NCBI RefSeq assembly: GCF_003171515.1
Contig: NC_089390.1
Coordinates: 806,001 to 870,000 of the forward strand
Length of the DNA stretch: 64,000 nt
Reading direction: 5' to 3'
DNA from: Pyrenophora tritici-repentis
Taxonomy: Eukaryota > Ascomycota > Dothideomycetes > Pleosporales > Pleosporaceae
Every line of letters starts with the position of its first letter. Within the stretch, counting starts at the first letter, position 1. The notes below the pieces were generated by a model. The model was not told the origin of the DNA and ran no database searches. It saw only the letters and a list, made by a program, of their open reading frames with translations. Positions 53,933 through 64,000 of this stretch are shown here, in pieces. Both the position numbers and the translations under genes were made by a program.

Positions 53933-55718
53933 ATGACACGCCTTCTAGGAGCTGAAGAAGAGGACAGCCCCGGAGCTAGGGAGGCGAACAACTTGCTAAC
54001 AGGCACGAGAATAGCCCTGAAAAAACTACTCGCCAAGGCCAAGGACAATTTGCCCGAGGAATCACTTGCTCACATCGCAAATGTCAACTTCACAACTGCC
54101 AATACTGGGAGCCCCTACTTCCCCAGTCCTCTGAAACAGACCGAAGCCATTTCAGCTCTCAAAGCGGTGGAAGCAGGTGTTGCATCTGCAATTGCTGATC
54201 TTCAAGATGGCCAAAGATCACGCAATATTTCGGTGGATCTAGAAAGAGCAACAGCGTTCCTGTTCTCAACATATCTGGCCACCGTGGGAGGATTCGACAA
54301 GTCCAATCCAAAGGCCAAGACATTGCTGAAAGGTTAGAGCCATCTCAAGAGCAAGAACGGGTAATCTCGCTGACTGAGATAAAGATACCGACCTTCTTCA
54401 AGCACAATCTGTCCTGTACCGTAGGCTGTCTGCGAACCTCTACCAAACGAAAAACCCAGGAGAGTATTTTCATCTTCATGGCTCCCTAGAGGCTACAAAA
54501 GCACTCAACATGATTGGCCTAGAGGGGTCCAGACCAGACCTGACTGATTATCACGAATGTATTAGAGTCATCGAAGATCATGTGAAGCAATTCACTGCCG
54601 ATGAGCTTGAAGAGATGAACGCAAAGATCAAGCAAGCAGGTGTGACCTGCCTGAAGTGGGAAGATTTCCAGGCTACGTTGCATGGCAAAATGCTCATCCA
54701 GCAACCGCCTTGGAAGGTAGAGGTCCTTGAGACCGAAACCCCAGCAACGCCTTTCCCTTCTCAATCATCATCTGCACCAAAACCACAGATCCTCGCTGGA
54801 ATCCGTGTGCTTGAACTTTGCCGCATCATTGCGGGCCCAGCGATGGGCCGTGGTCTGGCTGAGTATGGTGCAGAGGTCCTCAAGGTGACATCGCCAAACC
54901 TTTCCGATGTACCTTTCTTCCAAGTCGATGCCAACATCGGCAAGCATACTACCGATTTAAATCTGAAAGAATCGAGAGATCGCGAGGTTTTTGAAGAACT
55001 GCTGCAGTCTGCAGACGTTGTCCTTGATGGCTATCGGCCCGGTAGCCTAGAACGCCTCGGATATGGACCTCAACAGCTTCTTGATATTGCAAGAAGACGC
55101 AACAGAGGCTTAGTATACGTCGCCGAAAACTGCTTCGGACATGCTGGACCATGGTCTTCCCGTCCAGGGTGGCAACAAATTGCAGACTGTGTGACTGGGG
55201 TAGCCTGGGCCCAGGGTGAAGCAATGGGGATGGACTCCCCAGAACCGGTTGTGCCACCCTTCCCGATGAGCGACTACGGCACTGGATGTATGGGTACCAT
55301 CGCTGCGCTCGTTGGCCTACACAAGCGAGCAAAGCTGGGCGGAAGCTATCTAGGGACCACATCTCTGTGTCAATACGACATCTACCTGCTTCAATTGGGA
55401 CTCTACAATGAGTCCATGATGGCGGAGCTGAGAGAGGAGCATGACGAGGCCTTCTTTGCATTACGACATCACGATTCAGTGGACGAAGTTGGCAAACGAG
55501 CACTAAAGACAATGAGAAGAACGCATCCGGAACTATTCGAGGATCGCCACATGCAGGAGTGTTTTAGCAGGGGGTTTAATGCGAAAGTTAGGACCATAAG
55601 GCCAGTAGTCAGCATTGATGGCTACTGGAATGGCTTTTTGCGCAGCTCACGACCTAACGGATTCGACAAACCTACTTGGAAGGACTGGGAGGTAGATGAG
55701 GATCTATTGAAAACATAA
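53933..55718 (+). CDS. Class III (CaiB/BaiF) CoA-transferase
   Basis: Two exons (53933-54332, 54385-55718) give 577 residues from ATG 53933; the intron runs GTTAGA to ATAAAG, joining LLKDTDLLQ. The C-terminal part is the classic domain: GIRVLELCRIIAGPAMGRGL, LAEYGAEVLKV, DVVLDGYRPGSLERLGYG, ENCFGHAGPWSSRPGWQQIA. PMSDYGTGCMGTIAAL holds the Asp (about residue 450) that forms the acyl-enzyme anhydride in formyl-CoA transferase. The N-terminal 240 residues appear to be a diverged copy of the C-terminal half-domain, as in long fungal members. The family moves CoA between carboxylic acids (oxalyl, succinyl, carnitine, bile acids); the substrate is not predictable. It faces a Zn2Cys6 gene and may be its target. 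Confidence 0.85.
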
Positions 55719-56391
55719 CATAGCTACGTAGGTGCCGAAGAAAATGCTTCATTACCTTCATTACCCAACTTGCCTTCCCGATGAGTGGCTGTCCTAAACG
55801 GCAGCGTTTTCATCCACGCCGGCTCTCTTTCCTCCACCTCGTCGCACTTCGCCAACATCACCCCGTTTCACCTTGCAGCCCGTAGTATGCGTGATGTGTC
55901 CATAATCTAGAATGGTGGCCTGGCGTGACAACGGCTCGCTTGTTCTGTGTGTGTCAGACGGTCTAATTTCTTACATGATGGTGCAGCCTTCGATATCCCA
56001 CAATACTGTGAAAACAGTACACTTGCTCAAAAAGCGAACGCAGCCTGCAAGATTCGCCGAATGTACAATTCCAGTCCATTGCTATCAGCACAAATGCCTA
56101 GCTTTGCGTACGAGTCTTGTACATTGTTCGGGTCAGCCCTGGCCTATGTTCGTCGACCAGCAGCGGACGAGGGCGCCGAGATTTGAGCGTGCCGTCGTAA
56201 TCTGCTTGGAGACCCATGTGATAAATTTTTGCGATCACTCGCGATGCCCCGATGGAATGGTGCTGTTGCAAAGAGATCGGTTTCTTTTTTAGGCTGGCCA
56301 TGCCAGAGCGACGGCCGGCGAGGCTCACAACCAACGATGCCGCCCAGTAGCAAAGCTATGTGTTCCAGACGCAAGCTTTTTCTTCCGGACA
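55719..56391. other. Intergenic stretch, no convincing gene
   Basis: A plus frame of 126 codons at 55912-56292 is Cys/His/Val-rich without a domain or convincing start context. I leave it uncalled. The rest is closed. Confidence 0.4.
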
Positions 56392-56679
56392 CGCGTCTCT
56401 AAGAGCTGTTGGAAAGACCGAGGTGGTTTGCGCATGTTCTCATCTAAGTGACATAAATCACTCAACATGTGTAGGCACCTAGTAGGTGTGTCTAGTAGAT
56501 GCCGCCTGTTTTGTAGGCAAGAGCCGTACTATCAGAATCTCAAACAGCGCCTACCAGATGCTCTGCTGCATGTTAGATTCCAAGTCGAATTTGATGTGTT
56601 TTGCGCACTTGGACAGTCGAAAAAGTGCTCTATAGGATGCAGGCAGACATTATAATCTCCAACAGCGCCTAAAGACGCG
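56392..56679. mobile_element. Putative 288-bp inverted-repeat element (non-autonomous)
   Basis: The left end (CGCGTCTCTAAGAGCTGTTG from 56392) matches the reverse complement of the right end (CGCGTCTTTAGGCGCTGTTG, ending at 56679) at about 18 of 21 positions. A related copy (AATCTCAAACAGCGCCTA, at 56536-56553) sits inside, in the same orientation as the right end (AATCTCCAACAGCGCCTA at 56654-56671). There is no transposase and no clear target duplication. It may be a small MITE or two nested remnants; a chance pair of repeats is less likely given three related copies. Confidence 0.45.
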
Positions 56680-58067
56680 CCCACCTCGCCCTCACACGAC
56701 GTGAGACCTAGTCGTCATCATAACCGTTTGAAACCGCTCATTGGATTGATTTGGTGGTTCTCTGGTCATAAAAAACATTTCTGACATGACACAAGCAGTT
56801 GTTTTCGAGCGAAATGCATCGCCAGTGAAGCTGCCTGGGAGTGCCAGCACCCATAAAAACAGCGCGAACAACTTTATTAGCATAGACAGCTGTATAGACT
56901 GTTTCTAGAAATCGAGGCTCAGCGTCAGCTTCCACGGAGGGTTCCCAGTCATTGATTGAAGCATAACAGTCGTCTAGAAAACGGGCGCGGCAGGCCCCAT
57001 AAGTACGCATTGCGGTCACCCGGACCTTACGCCGAATAATCTTATTTCCTGACACTTGCATGATTATATGAATCAAATGCAAGCAACACGCAGAATCCTG
57101 GGCTGCATCCAAGAGTGGCTGTTTTTGGCTGCCCAGCGCGCACTCAGAGTCAGCATTGTGGCGATAACTCGCAGTGCCACTCCTCCAGTCTTTCTCAATC
57201 TTGACCTTTTGCCCCTAATTCTTTTATCTTCACGTTACGTGTCTCTAGCATGAATTCGTGCAGTGGATCGATGTTCAGTCAGTCCTTTTCTTCGCGGCCA
57301 TTCAGTGGACCATCGTGTGAGCTACATGCAGCTCTACCTTGTAGATTGGTCTTCAGAGCACTCACCACATAGAGCATGACGTGATAGGTGATATATGTTA
57401 TGCTTACTAGTTAGTAGCAGTCAAGATGAGGGCCTTGATGCCGGCAAGACATTGGCAGTTAGACGTTGTAAGGTACTCGGTAGGCTCCATAGCTATGCAT
57501 ACCCCTACTTGATATGCGTACTGTATGTTCTCCTCATCTACATCTGAGATTTCTGCACTCAATCTCGTTGCCCTCGGCTAATCCTGCAGTGCAAAGTGGC
57601 TGCCTTCGCTCAACAACCGCCCACTCACCACCAATCAGTTTCCAACCATCGCAGCAACTACACTCGGTGCAGGGGTCGGCCGACAAACGCCAGTAGGCAG
57701 TCACGTGTACGCTAGTGGTACCAAGGCTAGAGAGCATATATCAACTGCCCGCAACCACGCCAGCTGCAGCTTTAATACACAAATCACCAAGCTCCACATC
57801 ACTTCAGCCTCGAAAATTTCTTCTCATCAATTTCCAACTATGATCTTTGGCTTTCATCGCTTCGATGTTCCAATACACATTCACACATTCACGCTCGGTA
57901 CTTGGCATGATCGATAATCACATCGATACATCACCACATCACCACATCACACTACGTTCAACACTTTGACGTCGCTACGTCAACATTGAATCACATCAAG
58001 CCTTGCTTCACACTTCCACTTTGAGCAAGCGCCTACAACCACAACATCACCATGTCAATATCATTTC
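56680..58067. other. Gene-poor interval
   Basis: A 124-codon minus frame at 56738-57112 has no domain. From about 57900 the sequence is built of CATCAC units (CATCACCACATCACCACATC at 57929-57948), as in A/C-rich leaders. No RNA gene seen. Confidence 0.35.
57925..57949. repeat. CATCAC-type short tandem repeat
   Basis: Several imperfect CATCAC/CACATC units in an A/C-rich segment upstream of the possible mini-gene at 58068. Confidence 0.55.
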
Positions 58068-58297
58068 ATGCCAAACGCCAGCTACTGTAGCCTAGAAGCT
58101 CCCAAGGTATGCTTCTTATCCTCATCTCTAGCTCGCTAACAGGCCTTCTGATTTGATCAAGAAAACACAAAAAGTAAGTTCTTTTCTCATCTCAATGATC
58201 TGCATTCACTGATATCTTGCAGAAAAACAAACAAAAAACCTCTTTCTCTATTCTCTCAATCAACACCCTTGGACGAGTCAACCAAGTCATCGCCTGA
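58068..58297 (+). CDS. Possible spliced 41-residue mini-gene
   Basis: Canonical splice signals line up on the plus strand: AAG|GTATGC (58107) with acceptor GATCAAG ending 58161, and AAAA|GTAAGT (58174) with acceptor CTTGCAG ending 58222. Joining 58068-58106, 58162-58173 and 58223-58297 gives 42 codons (MPNASYCSLEAPKKTQKKNK, then a Ser/Ile/Leu-rich tail) with no stop. An alternative first acceptor, GCTAACAG ending 58142, would close the frame. A long A/C-rich leader precedes. This could be a small-protein gene or a spliced non-coding transcript; without expression data the splice signals are the only evidence. Confidence 0.3.
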
Positions 58298-59200
58298 ACC
58301 AGTCTGCGATCGCCTCAGACTGCTTCGACTCTCCCTACCGACCGCGGCGCACAACAATGACCAGATCGAGTGGCAGCGACAGGTGAGAGTCCCTAGAAGA
58401 TGTGTTGTGCTTTTGGAGCCTTGACGGCGAGTAGCTGTGTCAGGAGGATAGAAGGTCAATGGCAGCTTGTTTGCTAAACTTGGCCTACAGCTACTCTGCA
58501 GCCTTGCGCTCTCCACTTCCATACCACTGGCGGCCTCGCTGGGGCTCAGGTCAAGGTGGTCACTGTTTGTGGTAGCATCCGGTGTGTAAGAGCTCTGGAT
58601 GAGATCCTTTGCCGGTCGATGGATTGGCGCGCACTCGGCTGGTCAGGCTTGGAACTTGAATGGTGGTAGTAGTTTTGGAGCTTGGTGGTCATTTGGGAAG
58701 AGGTGGATGGTCTTGGTCTGAACAAGGGTCTTCATGGTGCTGGTGGTTGTTTAAGGAACTGTATGAGCGCCAGGCAATGTTTCTGGTTAGCTATCATCGC
58801 TCATGTGGTTGGTCTTGGTGGTCATCTGTCACATCTTTCTTGATGATATCTTCGTGGTGGTAGTTTTTCAAAGGTTGCTCAGTTGGTAGCCTTGACTCAA
58901 TGCAGTTTTTGACCATACTTACAATCATCTGCTCTTTTGACTTGTTCCTTTTCCTTTTTTTTCATTTAGTGTTCCTTCTCCATTTAGCTTTCGTGTGCGG
59001 CCTTCCGCATATTTGTGTCCTGTCTAACCTGTAGACCTGTCTACTGCGATGACCGTCACATGTATGCTGCAATAGTAGAAAGAAGTCTACAAGTACTACT
59101 CTAAACAAGGTCTATATAGTTTGTCTCAAGATGAACATGTACATGGAAGCACCACCAGCTCCTTTCCAACTTCAAATACCTCACCTCTCTCATCCCCGCA
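58298..59200. other. Gene-poor interval with strand-asymmetric GT-rich segment
   Basis: From about 58640 to 58870 the plus strand is rich in TGGTGG, TTGG and GGTCTT units, with few C. It is open in one frame for 67 codons (58660-58863) giving a Trp/Ser-rich sequence that does not resemble a protein. The right end is the 3' flank of the FSH1-like gene. Confidence 0.4.
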
Positions 59201-60098
59201 TCATGGCGCACCTCCCTTCATCACATCCACCATCCACTTCCCGATTTCCTCGCTTTCCTCCGCGCGAGCCGGATAATGATGACCCATGTCCCACTTCCTG
59301 ACCTCACTCTTACCCTCTGCCACTTCAAAGAAGCCCTCAATCAACGCATCCCCCGCCCACTCATACTCATCCTGCGTACCCACCACATGAAACGTAGGCG
59401 TCGAGATCTTCTTCTCCAACAACTCCTTCTTTTCCGTCTCACTCAACCCCGCAGCCTTCTCCAACTTGGCGATTACATCCTGAGGGAACAGCGGCGGCGG
59501 GAAACTTCCACAAATCACCACTCCGAACTGGAAATCGCACCACGCTAGATCAGAAACGTCCTCGCCTTTTGCCGCAAGCGCAGCACGTAGTTCGGAGCCC
59601 TTGAGTAATCCAGCAAGGACTTTTGTGCCTTGCGAAAAGCCAATTAGACCTACGACTCTGCCACCAGATGCGTTGATGCGCTCGACGGTGCTGCGGACGA
59701 GGTCCTGGACTTGGGGTTCCATGGCAGATGACGCGGTTCCGTTCTTCATCTGGTTGATTGAGACGGGGGTTTTGAGCCAGCGCTTGAATGGGCCGCAGCC
59801 TTCGAAGAAGGGGAGGACGCCCGGGCCAGCTTGAGAGGGGAATGGTGCTGTTGAGGGGAGTTGTTAGTAGGAGGATGGAGGGGTGTGTTGAATTGGTTGT
59901 CCACAATGGCAATGACAGGATGAAGAAATTAGGAGAAAGAGATGATGGTATACCTTCCATGCTCTCAGTTTCGAAGTCGGGCTTGATAACTCTGTTCAAT
60001 CGCGCCAATTGTACCGTGTGTACCGTAGCATTGCTTCCCGAGCCGTGGAAGGCGAGGAGCGTGGGGTTCACCCCTGTATTGTTGTTGTCTGTCGCCAT
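59201..60098 (-). CDS. FSH1-family serine hydrolase
   Basis: Two exons (59954-60098, 59201-59847, intron 106 nt with GTATAC donor) encode 263 residues. The start is LLAFHGSGSNATVHTVQLAR, the family's N-terminal strand. The splice joins SMEGAPFPSQAGPGVLPFFEG in frame. The triad is Ser120 in GLIGFSQGTKV, Asp208 in HVVGTQDEYEWAG and His238 in KWDMGHHYP. VICGSFPPP follows the nucleophile strand. Yeast Fsh1-3 and human OVCA2 are relatives; some filamentous members act in secondary-metabolite clusters, but no cluster is present here. The substrate is unknown and no signal peptide is present, so it is probably cytosolic. A second frame overlapping 59550-60098 is an artefact of the unspliced intron. 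Confidence 0.9.
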
Positions 60099-60852
60099 GA
60101 TTGAATCGCGATCAACGTTGGCGTCGATGTGGATGTTTGTGATCCTGCACAGTCCTGGATTTTTTCGGTATACAAAGAGTAGTTGTGGGTGTTGTCAAAT
60201 CGATCGTGATAGCAGTAGATATGGTGCACCGAATGTCGGATAGTGGGGCTGGCAAACGCTCTTTCCTTCCGCAAACCCACACACTCCAATTGAATCCTAA
60301 ACTAGCTCCTTCGGTCGTGCCTTGATCCTAAAGGCACGTGGACGTGTCGACGCAAATTCCTCTTTTCTTGAAGTTCCTCCTAGCAATGTCGTGTGAACAA
60401 TGTATTATGTTCAACTCCCAGCTCTGTCTTTTTCTCCGGTCATCGGATAGTTAGTCGCAGACCGTAAAACTCCGCAAGTGCTACAGGGGTGCCCTCCTTG
60501 TCCAACAAAACAGAGTGCGTTTAGTCTTATCAAAAGGTACTTCCTCAACGAGATTGGTGTGTGGGAAATTGTTGAGTTACGTGGTAAGATGAACTTCTGA
60601 CGGGTTTTGCTTATTTGCAGCCCCCAAGTGGTGTGAGTCAGACGGCACGCCCACTGGCTTTCCTGGGTCTCACAAAATACGACTACATATACACATTCGT
60701 TAATTCAAAAGGTCTTAGATACTAGGACCGCTGTATTTGTACCCCGTAAATCCCACATTTGCGCCTTGCATGTTCCGCTAGAAAGATGTCGCAGAGAGGA
60801 CTAACCCGACAAACACTTGGAAGAGACTGTGCCCCTCCTCTAAGCCGCAAAC
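60099..60852. other. Intergenic stretch, no gene seen
   Basis: It holds the FSH1-like promoter and the 3' flank of the DUF3074 gene. Frames are short and unremarkable. Confidence 0.5.
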
Positions 60853-62755
60853 TCAAAATTGAGCTGTTCCTGACCGGCCCAGGGTACCGGCCAACTCAAT
60901 CGACCCTTTACTCCTCCTCGTACTCTTACTACTCTTGCCTGAGCTCCCACTGGCCCTCGAACTGGCCCTAGTACGACTCTCCTGGACTGATTTCAGGATC
61001 TTGATACCTTCCTCGGTCCTACCGAGACGGGAAACAAGCGCAGTGTTTTCTTGTTGCAATTCGCCAATCTGCCTCTTAAGCAGCCTGTTCTCTTGCTCCA
61101 AAATGTCCGCCTGCTGTTTGTACTCGTCGCGTTCTCGTTGTGCCTTTGTCAGCTGGTTCTTATCCGCCTCCTTTTGTTGACGCGCGAGCAGTTTTCGTGT
61201 CTCTTTGGCACGCCGCTCCTCCAGTTTGCGGATCTCCTTTTGGTACTTAGTCTCTTGTTTTCTCTTTTCCTTCTCGTGCTTCTCGGTCGCTTTCTGTATT
61301 TCCCTCTCGGTCTTTGAGCTCTCGTTCTGCAGATCGGTTTCATGCTTTTCTCGTGCTTGCTCCAGCTTCAATTTCAGTTGTTCCTTCTTCTCCTCAATTT
61401 TCTGAAGTCCCTTATGGTGTGGACTGTCTTCTGCCATTGGAAGGGATTGCTGTGACAAAGTTGACGGTGTCGGTATGGATGTATCAATTGGAAGGCTTTC
61501 ACGGGTCGTAGTAAACTGTTCAGCAGAAGCAAACGACTCGTCTGATGAAGAGGAACTTGAGGAGCTAATGGATTGTGTGCGTTGTAATTGGAGTGAGGTG
61601 TCGGTCTCGCCCGTTCGATGAGACATGTGCCGCTGATGTGAGGGCATGTCCGCAATACTGGTCCCTACGCCGGCGGTTATGCCGTTGGACTCTACCATGG
61701 AAAGGTTACGTCCGTTGTCATGCGTACTTGTTGTCTCTGCCGCTTCGTCCTTTTCGGCGGTCACCGCAGCGTCGACGCTGTCGTCTCTAGCGCAGGCCCA
61801 GTTGAGAAACTTGACAGCATCCTGGACAATACTACTAGGTACGTTTCGCTCCACCATGAAGCGTGGTATACCTCCCCCAGGATCACTGCGCGTGATCATG
61901 ATCCACTCCACGGGGTTGGTCTCCGGATCGCCGTCGTTCATTGGTATCTCCCGGATCATCTCGATCGACTCGTAATAGCCCCGGACCATGTTGGTTCGTG
62001 GAGGCGCATCAGGATGAGATACAGGTATTGATACGACCATGTGATGTCGCGGTATTGAATCGCCGATTTTGGATGCTTCAGTGAGGCAAGTATCGGAGGT
62101 GATGAGTAGCGTGATAAACTCTCGCGGGGAGGTTGGGCCAGGAAATTGGGCAGAAAGCTGGTATACTGTGTGGTCGTTAGCCATGACAGCTTCTTCTTGA
62201 TTTGATGCCTCCCGTACCTTGCAATTGACCTATGCCCTTAACTGTTATGTCCTCCAGTCTCTGGTCTCCTCCAATACCTCTCACGTTGCCCTCGCCAGGA
62301 CCACCCTGAACTTCTAGACTTTCGGGAAACTCTCGCTTCATAGCACGCTTCCACTTTTCGAAGCCGAGCCCTTCGTGTACGCTGGTCCGCGCGAACCAGG
62401 CTCCATGCCTATCCTTGCCAGCCATCTTGAAGACGCTCATTCCTGTAGCGGCGTCGCTGTTGCTCAACTTCACAGGCTTTCCCCATGACTTCCGTAGCGC
62501 TTCGTGCTCTGGTGCTGGTGGTGGCCGGCGCACGCGGGAAATGGTAAGATCTTTTGCACCGGTCGCGGGTTGTTGCTCGGCTCGCGTGCGCTGCGACGAC
62601 TCGTAAGGCGTACCATTGGGGGCTTCAGGTACAGAATTTGCGATCAATTCTGCTTTGGATAGTATGTTGGGTAAAAATGATTCGAGGTTGTCGGTAGGGA
62701 CATCGCTAAACTCCTTCGGTCTGAGGCATGCGAGCGCTTCGTGGAGTTCCGCCAT
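60853..62755 (-). CDS. DUF3074 (START-like) protein with coiled coil
   Basis: Two exons (62218-62755, 60853-62165, intron 52 nt GTACGG...CACACAG) encode 616 residues; the splice joins VKGIGQLQVYQLSAQFPGP. Residues about 85-330 form the fungal DUF3074 domain (MSVFKMAGKDRHGAWFARTS, FEKWKRAMKREF, SPREFITLLITSD, NPVEWIMITRSDPGGGIPRF), a START/SRPBCC-like fold expected to bind a lipid or other hydrophobic ligand. Residues about 330-430 are Ser-rich with an eight-Ser run. Residues about 430-570 are a long charged coiled coil (KLKLEQAREKHETDLQNE, EIRKLEERRAKETRKLLA). The C-terminal tail is Ser/Arg/Lys-rich. The role is unknown; the architecture suggests a scaffold or membrane-contact protein, which is my inference. 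Confidence 0.85.
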
Positions 62756-63393
62756 GGTGGTTATGGGAATGTTTGGAAGTTTAGGAAGCTATGTTGAATC
62801 GAAAAGATAGCGACGTAATGCGCCACGAGGTACGGTATCTAGACCCTTTGTGGCAGTGAATGTTCCGACGTAGCCGTGGTGGAAACTAGCTGGGTCCGGT
62901 GACGGTCGATGAGATCACTGCATGGCAATGATTAAACCGGATGTCAGTGGACATGAAGCAGTAGATGTTGGCCAATAATGACTAGGTTATAGTACTGCGC
63001 AAAACTGCAAGCCTGTTCACGCACACTGCAAAGCTTCTCATGCCTATTGCAGGTACGTACTTAGTTACACGACAGGCATTGTTGACGCAACGTCATCCCT
63101 GCAGGAGCTCCCTGCTCTTTCGCGACGCGGGGTCGCCCGCCGCTCCACCGACGTACCCTGCAGTGCCTGCATATGGAGACTTGAAGCTGGCCCTACGTTA
63201 CACTAGCATCTGTTTGGGGAGGCTTGCGATAGCCAAGTGCTTTTCAGAGTTAGGTATAAAGGAAGATTTTATTCTACGCAAAGATTCAAAAAATAACGAG
63301 GGGTATTTCGCTAGTCTAAAGTGTTCCCACCACATGCCGTGAAGCAATCGGTCCATTCTATGTGCACATGCGATGCACCTCATCCACCAGAAA
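62756..63393. other. Intergenic stretch, no gene seen
   Basis: It contains the DUF3074 promoter and the 3' flank of the acyltransferase. A 100-codon frame at 63040-63342 has no motif. Confidence 0.5.
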
Positions 63394-64000
63394 TTATACA
63401 AGCACGTATAGAGCGCACATCTATTAATAGTTAGCAATGGCCAGTCTCGGGCGAGGTGAGGGCACTTACCATGCTAAGTCCCAAGATCATGCTGCACCAG
63501 AACAGCACGTTGTTCAGCAGAGTGCGGCCCCTGACCCATTTGCTCCGTTGAAGCATGACGATTGGCATTTGAAGCATCATCGCGATGAACCCATAGCCTC
63601 TGAACTTTCTTGTTATGCAGCCCATGACGAGCTCGTGTGCCAGAGCAGATATGAGGAAGGTGATGGTGGTAGCAAGGGGACGCGACATGTGATTCTTCGA
63701 GGCCGAGTAGACGTGTCGTCGAAAGAAATGATGAACGGGGATATTCCACTCTCTCTGTGGGTCGCGGTTAGTACGAGTCCTGCGAAGTGATGACGTGTTT
63801 TCTTACTGAGAACTCAAGCCAGTCGCAGCTGTTCCACCAGTCGGCATAGAACTGGCGATCAGCAAAACCTATACAAATTATCAGCATTCCTGGCAATGCC
63901 AGACGTGATGGGTACGACTTACGCGTGATTTCTGCAAATGCACCCAAGATGTACTCGAATATGACCAGGAAGACAAGTAGGAAGGTGATCATGAAAGGGA
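63394..64000 (-). CDS. ARE2: Sterol O-acyltransferase (MBOAT, ARE1/ARE2 type), 3' part
   Basis: Four exons are seen on the minus strand: 63923-64000 (cut by the window edge), 63807-63868, 63470-63754 and 63394-63420. They read TFLLVFLVIFEYILGAFAEI, then ITRFADRQFYADWWNSCDW, LEFSREWNIPVHHFFRRHVY, ISALAHELVMGCITRKFRGY, and a last tiny exon MCALYVLV. FADRxFYxDWWN and ExSxxWNxPVHxFxxRHVY are hallmarks of ACAT/DGAT1 MBOAT enzymes. The His in SALAHE is the catalytic residue. It esterifies sterols with fatty acyl-CoA in the endoplasmic reticulum for storage in lipid droplets. The N-terminal half lies beyond the window. FADRQFYADWWNS favours the sterol over the DGAT1 branch, but this is not certain. 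Confidence 0.88.

Noticed and set aside
56738..57112. 124-codon minus-strand frame
   Set aside because: No domain, unusual Cys distribution and no start context; recorded only as part of the gene-poor interval.
59550..60098. 182-codon minus-strand frame over the FSH1-like gene
   Set aside because: It reads through the 106-nt intron and then out of frame; the spliced model restores the catalytic triad.
1..64000. CRISPR arrays, tRNA genes, prophage or bacterial operons
   Set aside because: I looked for repeated spacers, T-loop motifs (GGTTCGANNCC) and operon-like runs and found none; the gene structures are fungal.

Overview
This window comes from a filamentous ascomycete, most likely a Dothideomycete of the Pleosporales type. 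The reasons are short GT-AG introns of about 45-110 nt, high gene density on both strands, fungal-only families (Zn2Cys6 regulators, 2EXR/F-box-like and ankyrin proteins, DUF3074, FSH-type hydrolase, GH53 secreted galactanase) and no operons, phage genes or CRISPR. Gene structures were built by hand: splice sites were chosen so that reading frames and family motifs join, and the spliced lengths were checked to be whole codons. Family names rest on recognised motifs, not on a database search.

Region 1-8.3 kb is accessory and decaying. It holds the 3' end of an unknown gene (1-204), a broken F-box/ankyrin gene (1061-1947), two elements sharing one terminal-inverted-repeat family (2543-3233 and 6552-6664), and a tandem pair of paralogous 2EXR-like genes, both pseudogenes (3934-5792 and 6945-8293). 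From 8.5 to 21.5 kb lies housekeeping sequence: EFM4-type eEF1A lysine methyltransferase, a TMEM205-like membrane protein, SDHAF2, secreted GH53 galactanase, ribosomal protein uS3, an SLC35F6-like transporter and a Dal5-type MFS permease. After a gene-poor stretch come a coiled-coil protein (23.5-25.2 kb) and two regulators, a Zn2Cys6 factor and a small C2H2 protein (27.9-31.2 kb).

Region 32-50 kb is rich in RNA and ribosome functions: PRP24/SART3 (with an N-terminal extension on upstream exons), mitochondrial uL22m, UTP15, SF3b subunit 5, a Yar1-like ankyrin protein and RNA polymerase III subunit RPC11. Mixed in are a homeodomain plus C2H2 regulator and an epoxide-hydrolase-like enzyme. Region 50-56 kb is a divergent pair: a Zn2Cys6 factor whose zinc cluster is split over three exons, one junction being a GC-AG intron, facing a class III (CaiB/BaiF) CoA-transferase. 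Region 55.7-59.2 kb is gene-poor, with a putative inverted-repeat element and a possible spliced mini-gene. The right end has an FSH1-type serine hydrolase, a DUF3074 coiled-coil protein and the 3' end of a sterol O-acyltransferase cut by the window edge.

Most genes are independent transcription units. The best-supported functional link is the divergent regulator/CoA-transferase pair near 53.3-53.9 kb. The most unusual structures are the inverted-repeat elements in the decayed left arm, the GC-AG intron in the zinc cluster, and the PRP24 N-terminal extension.
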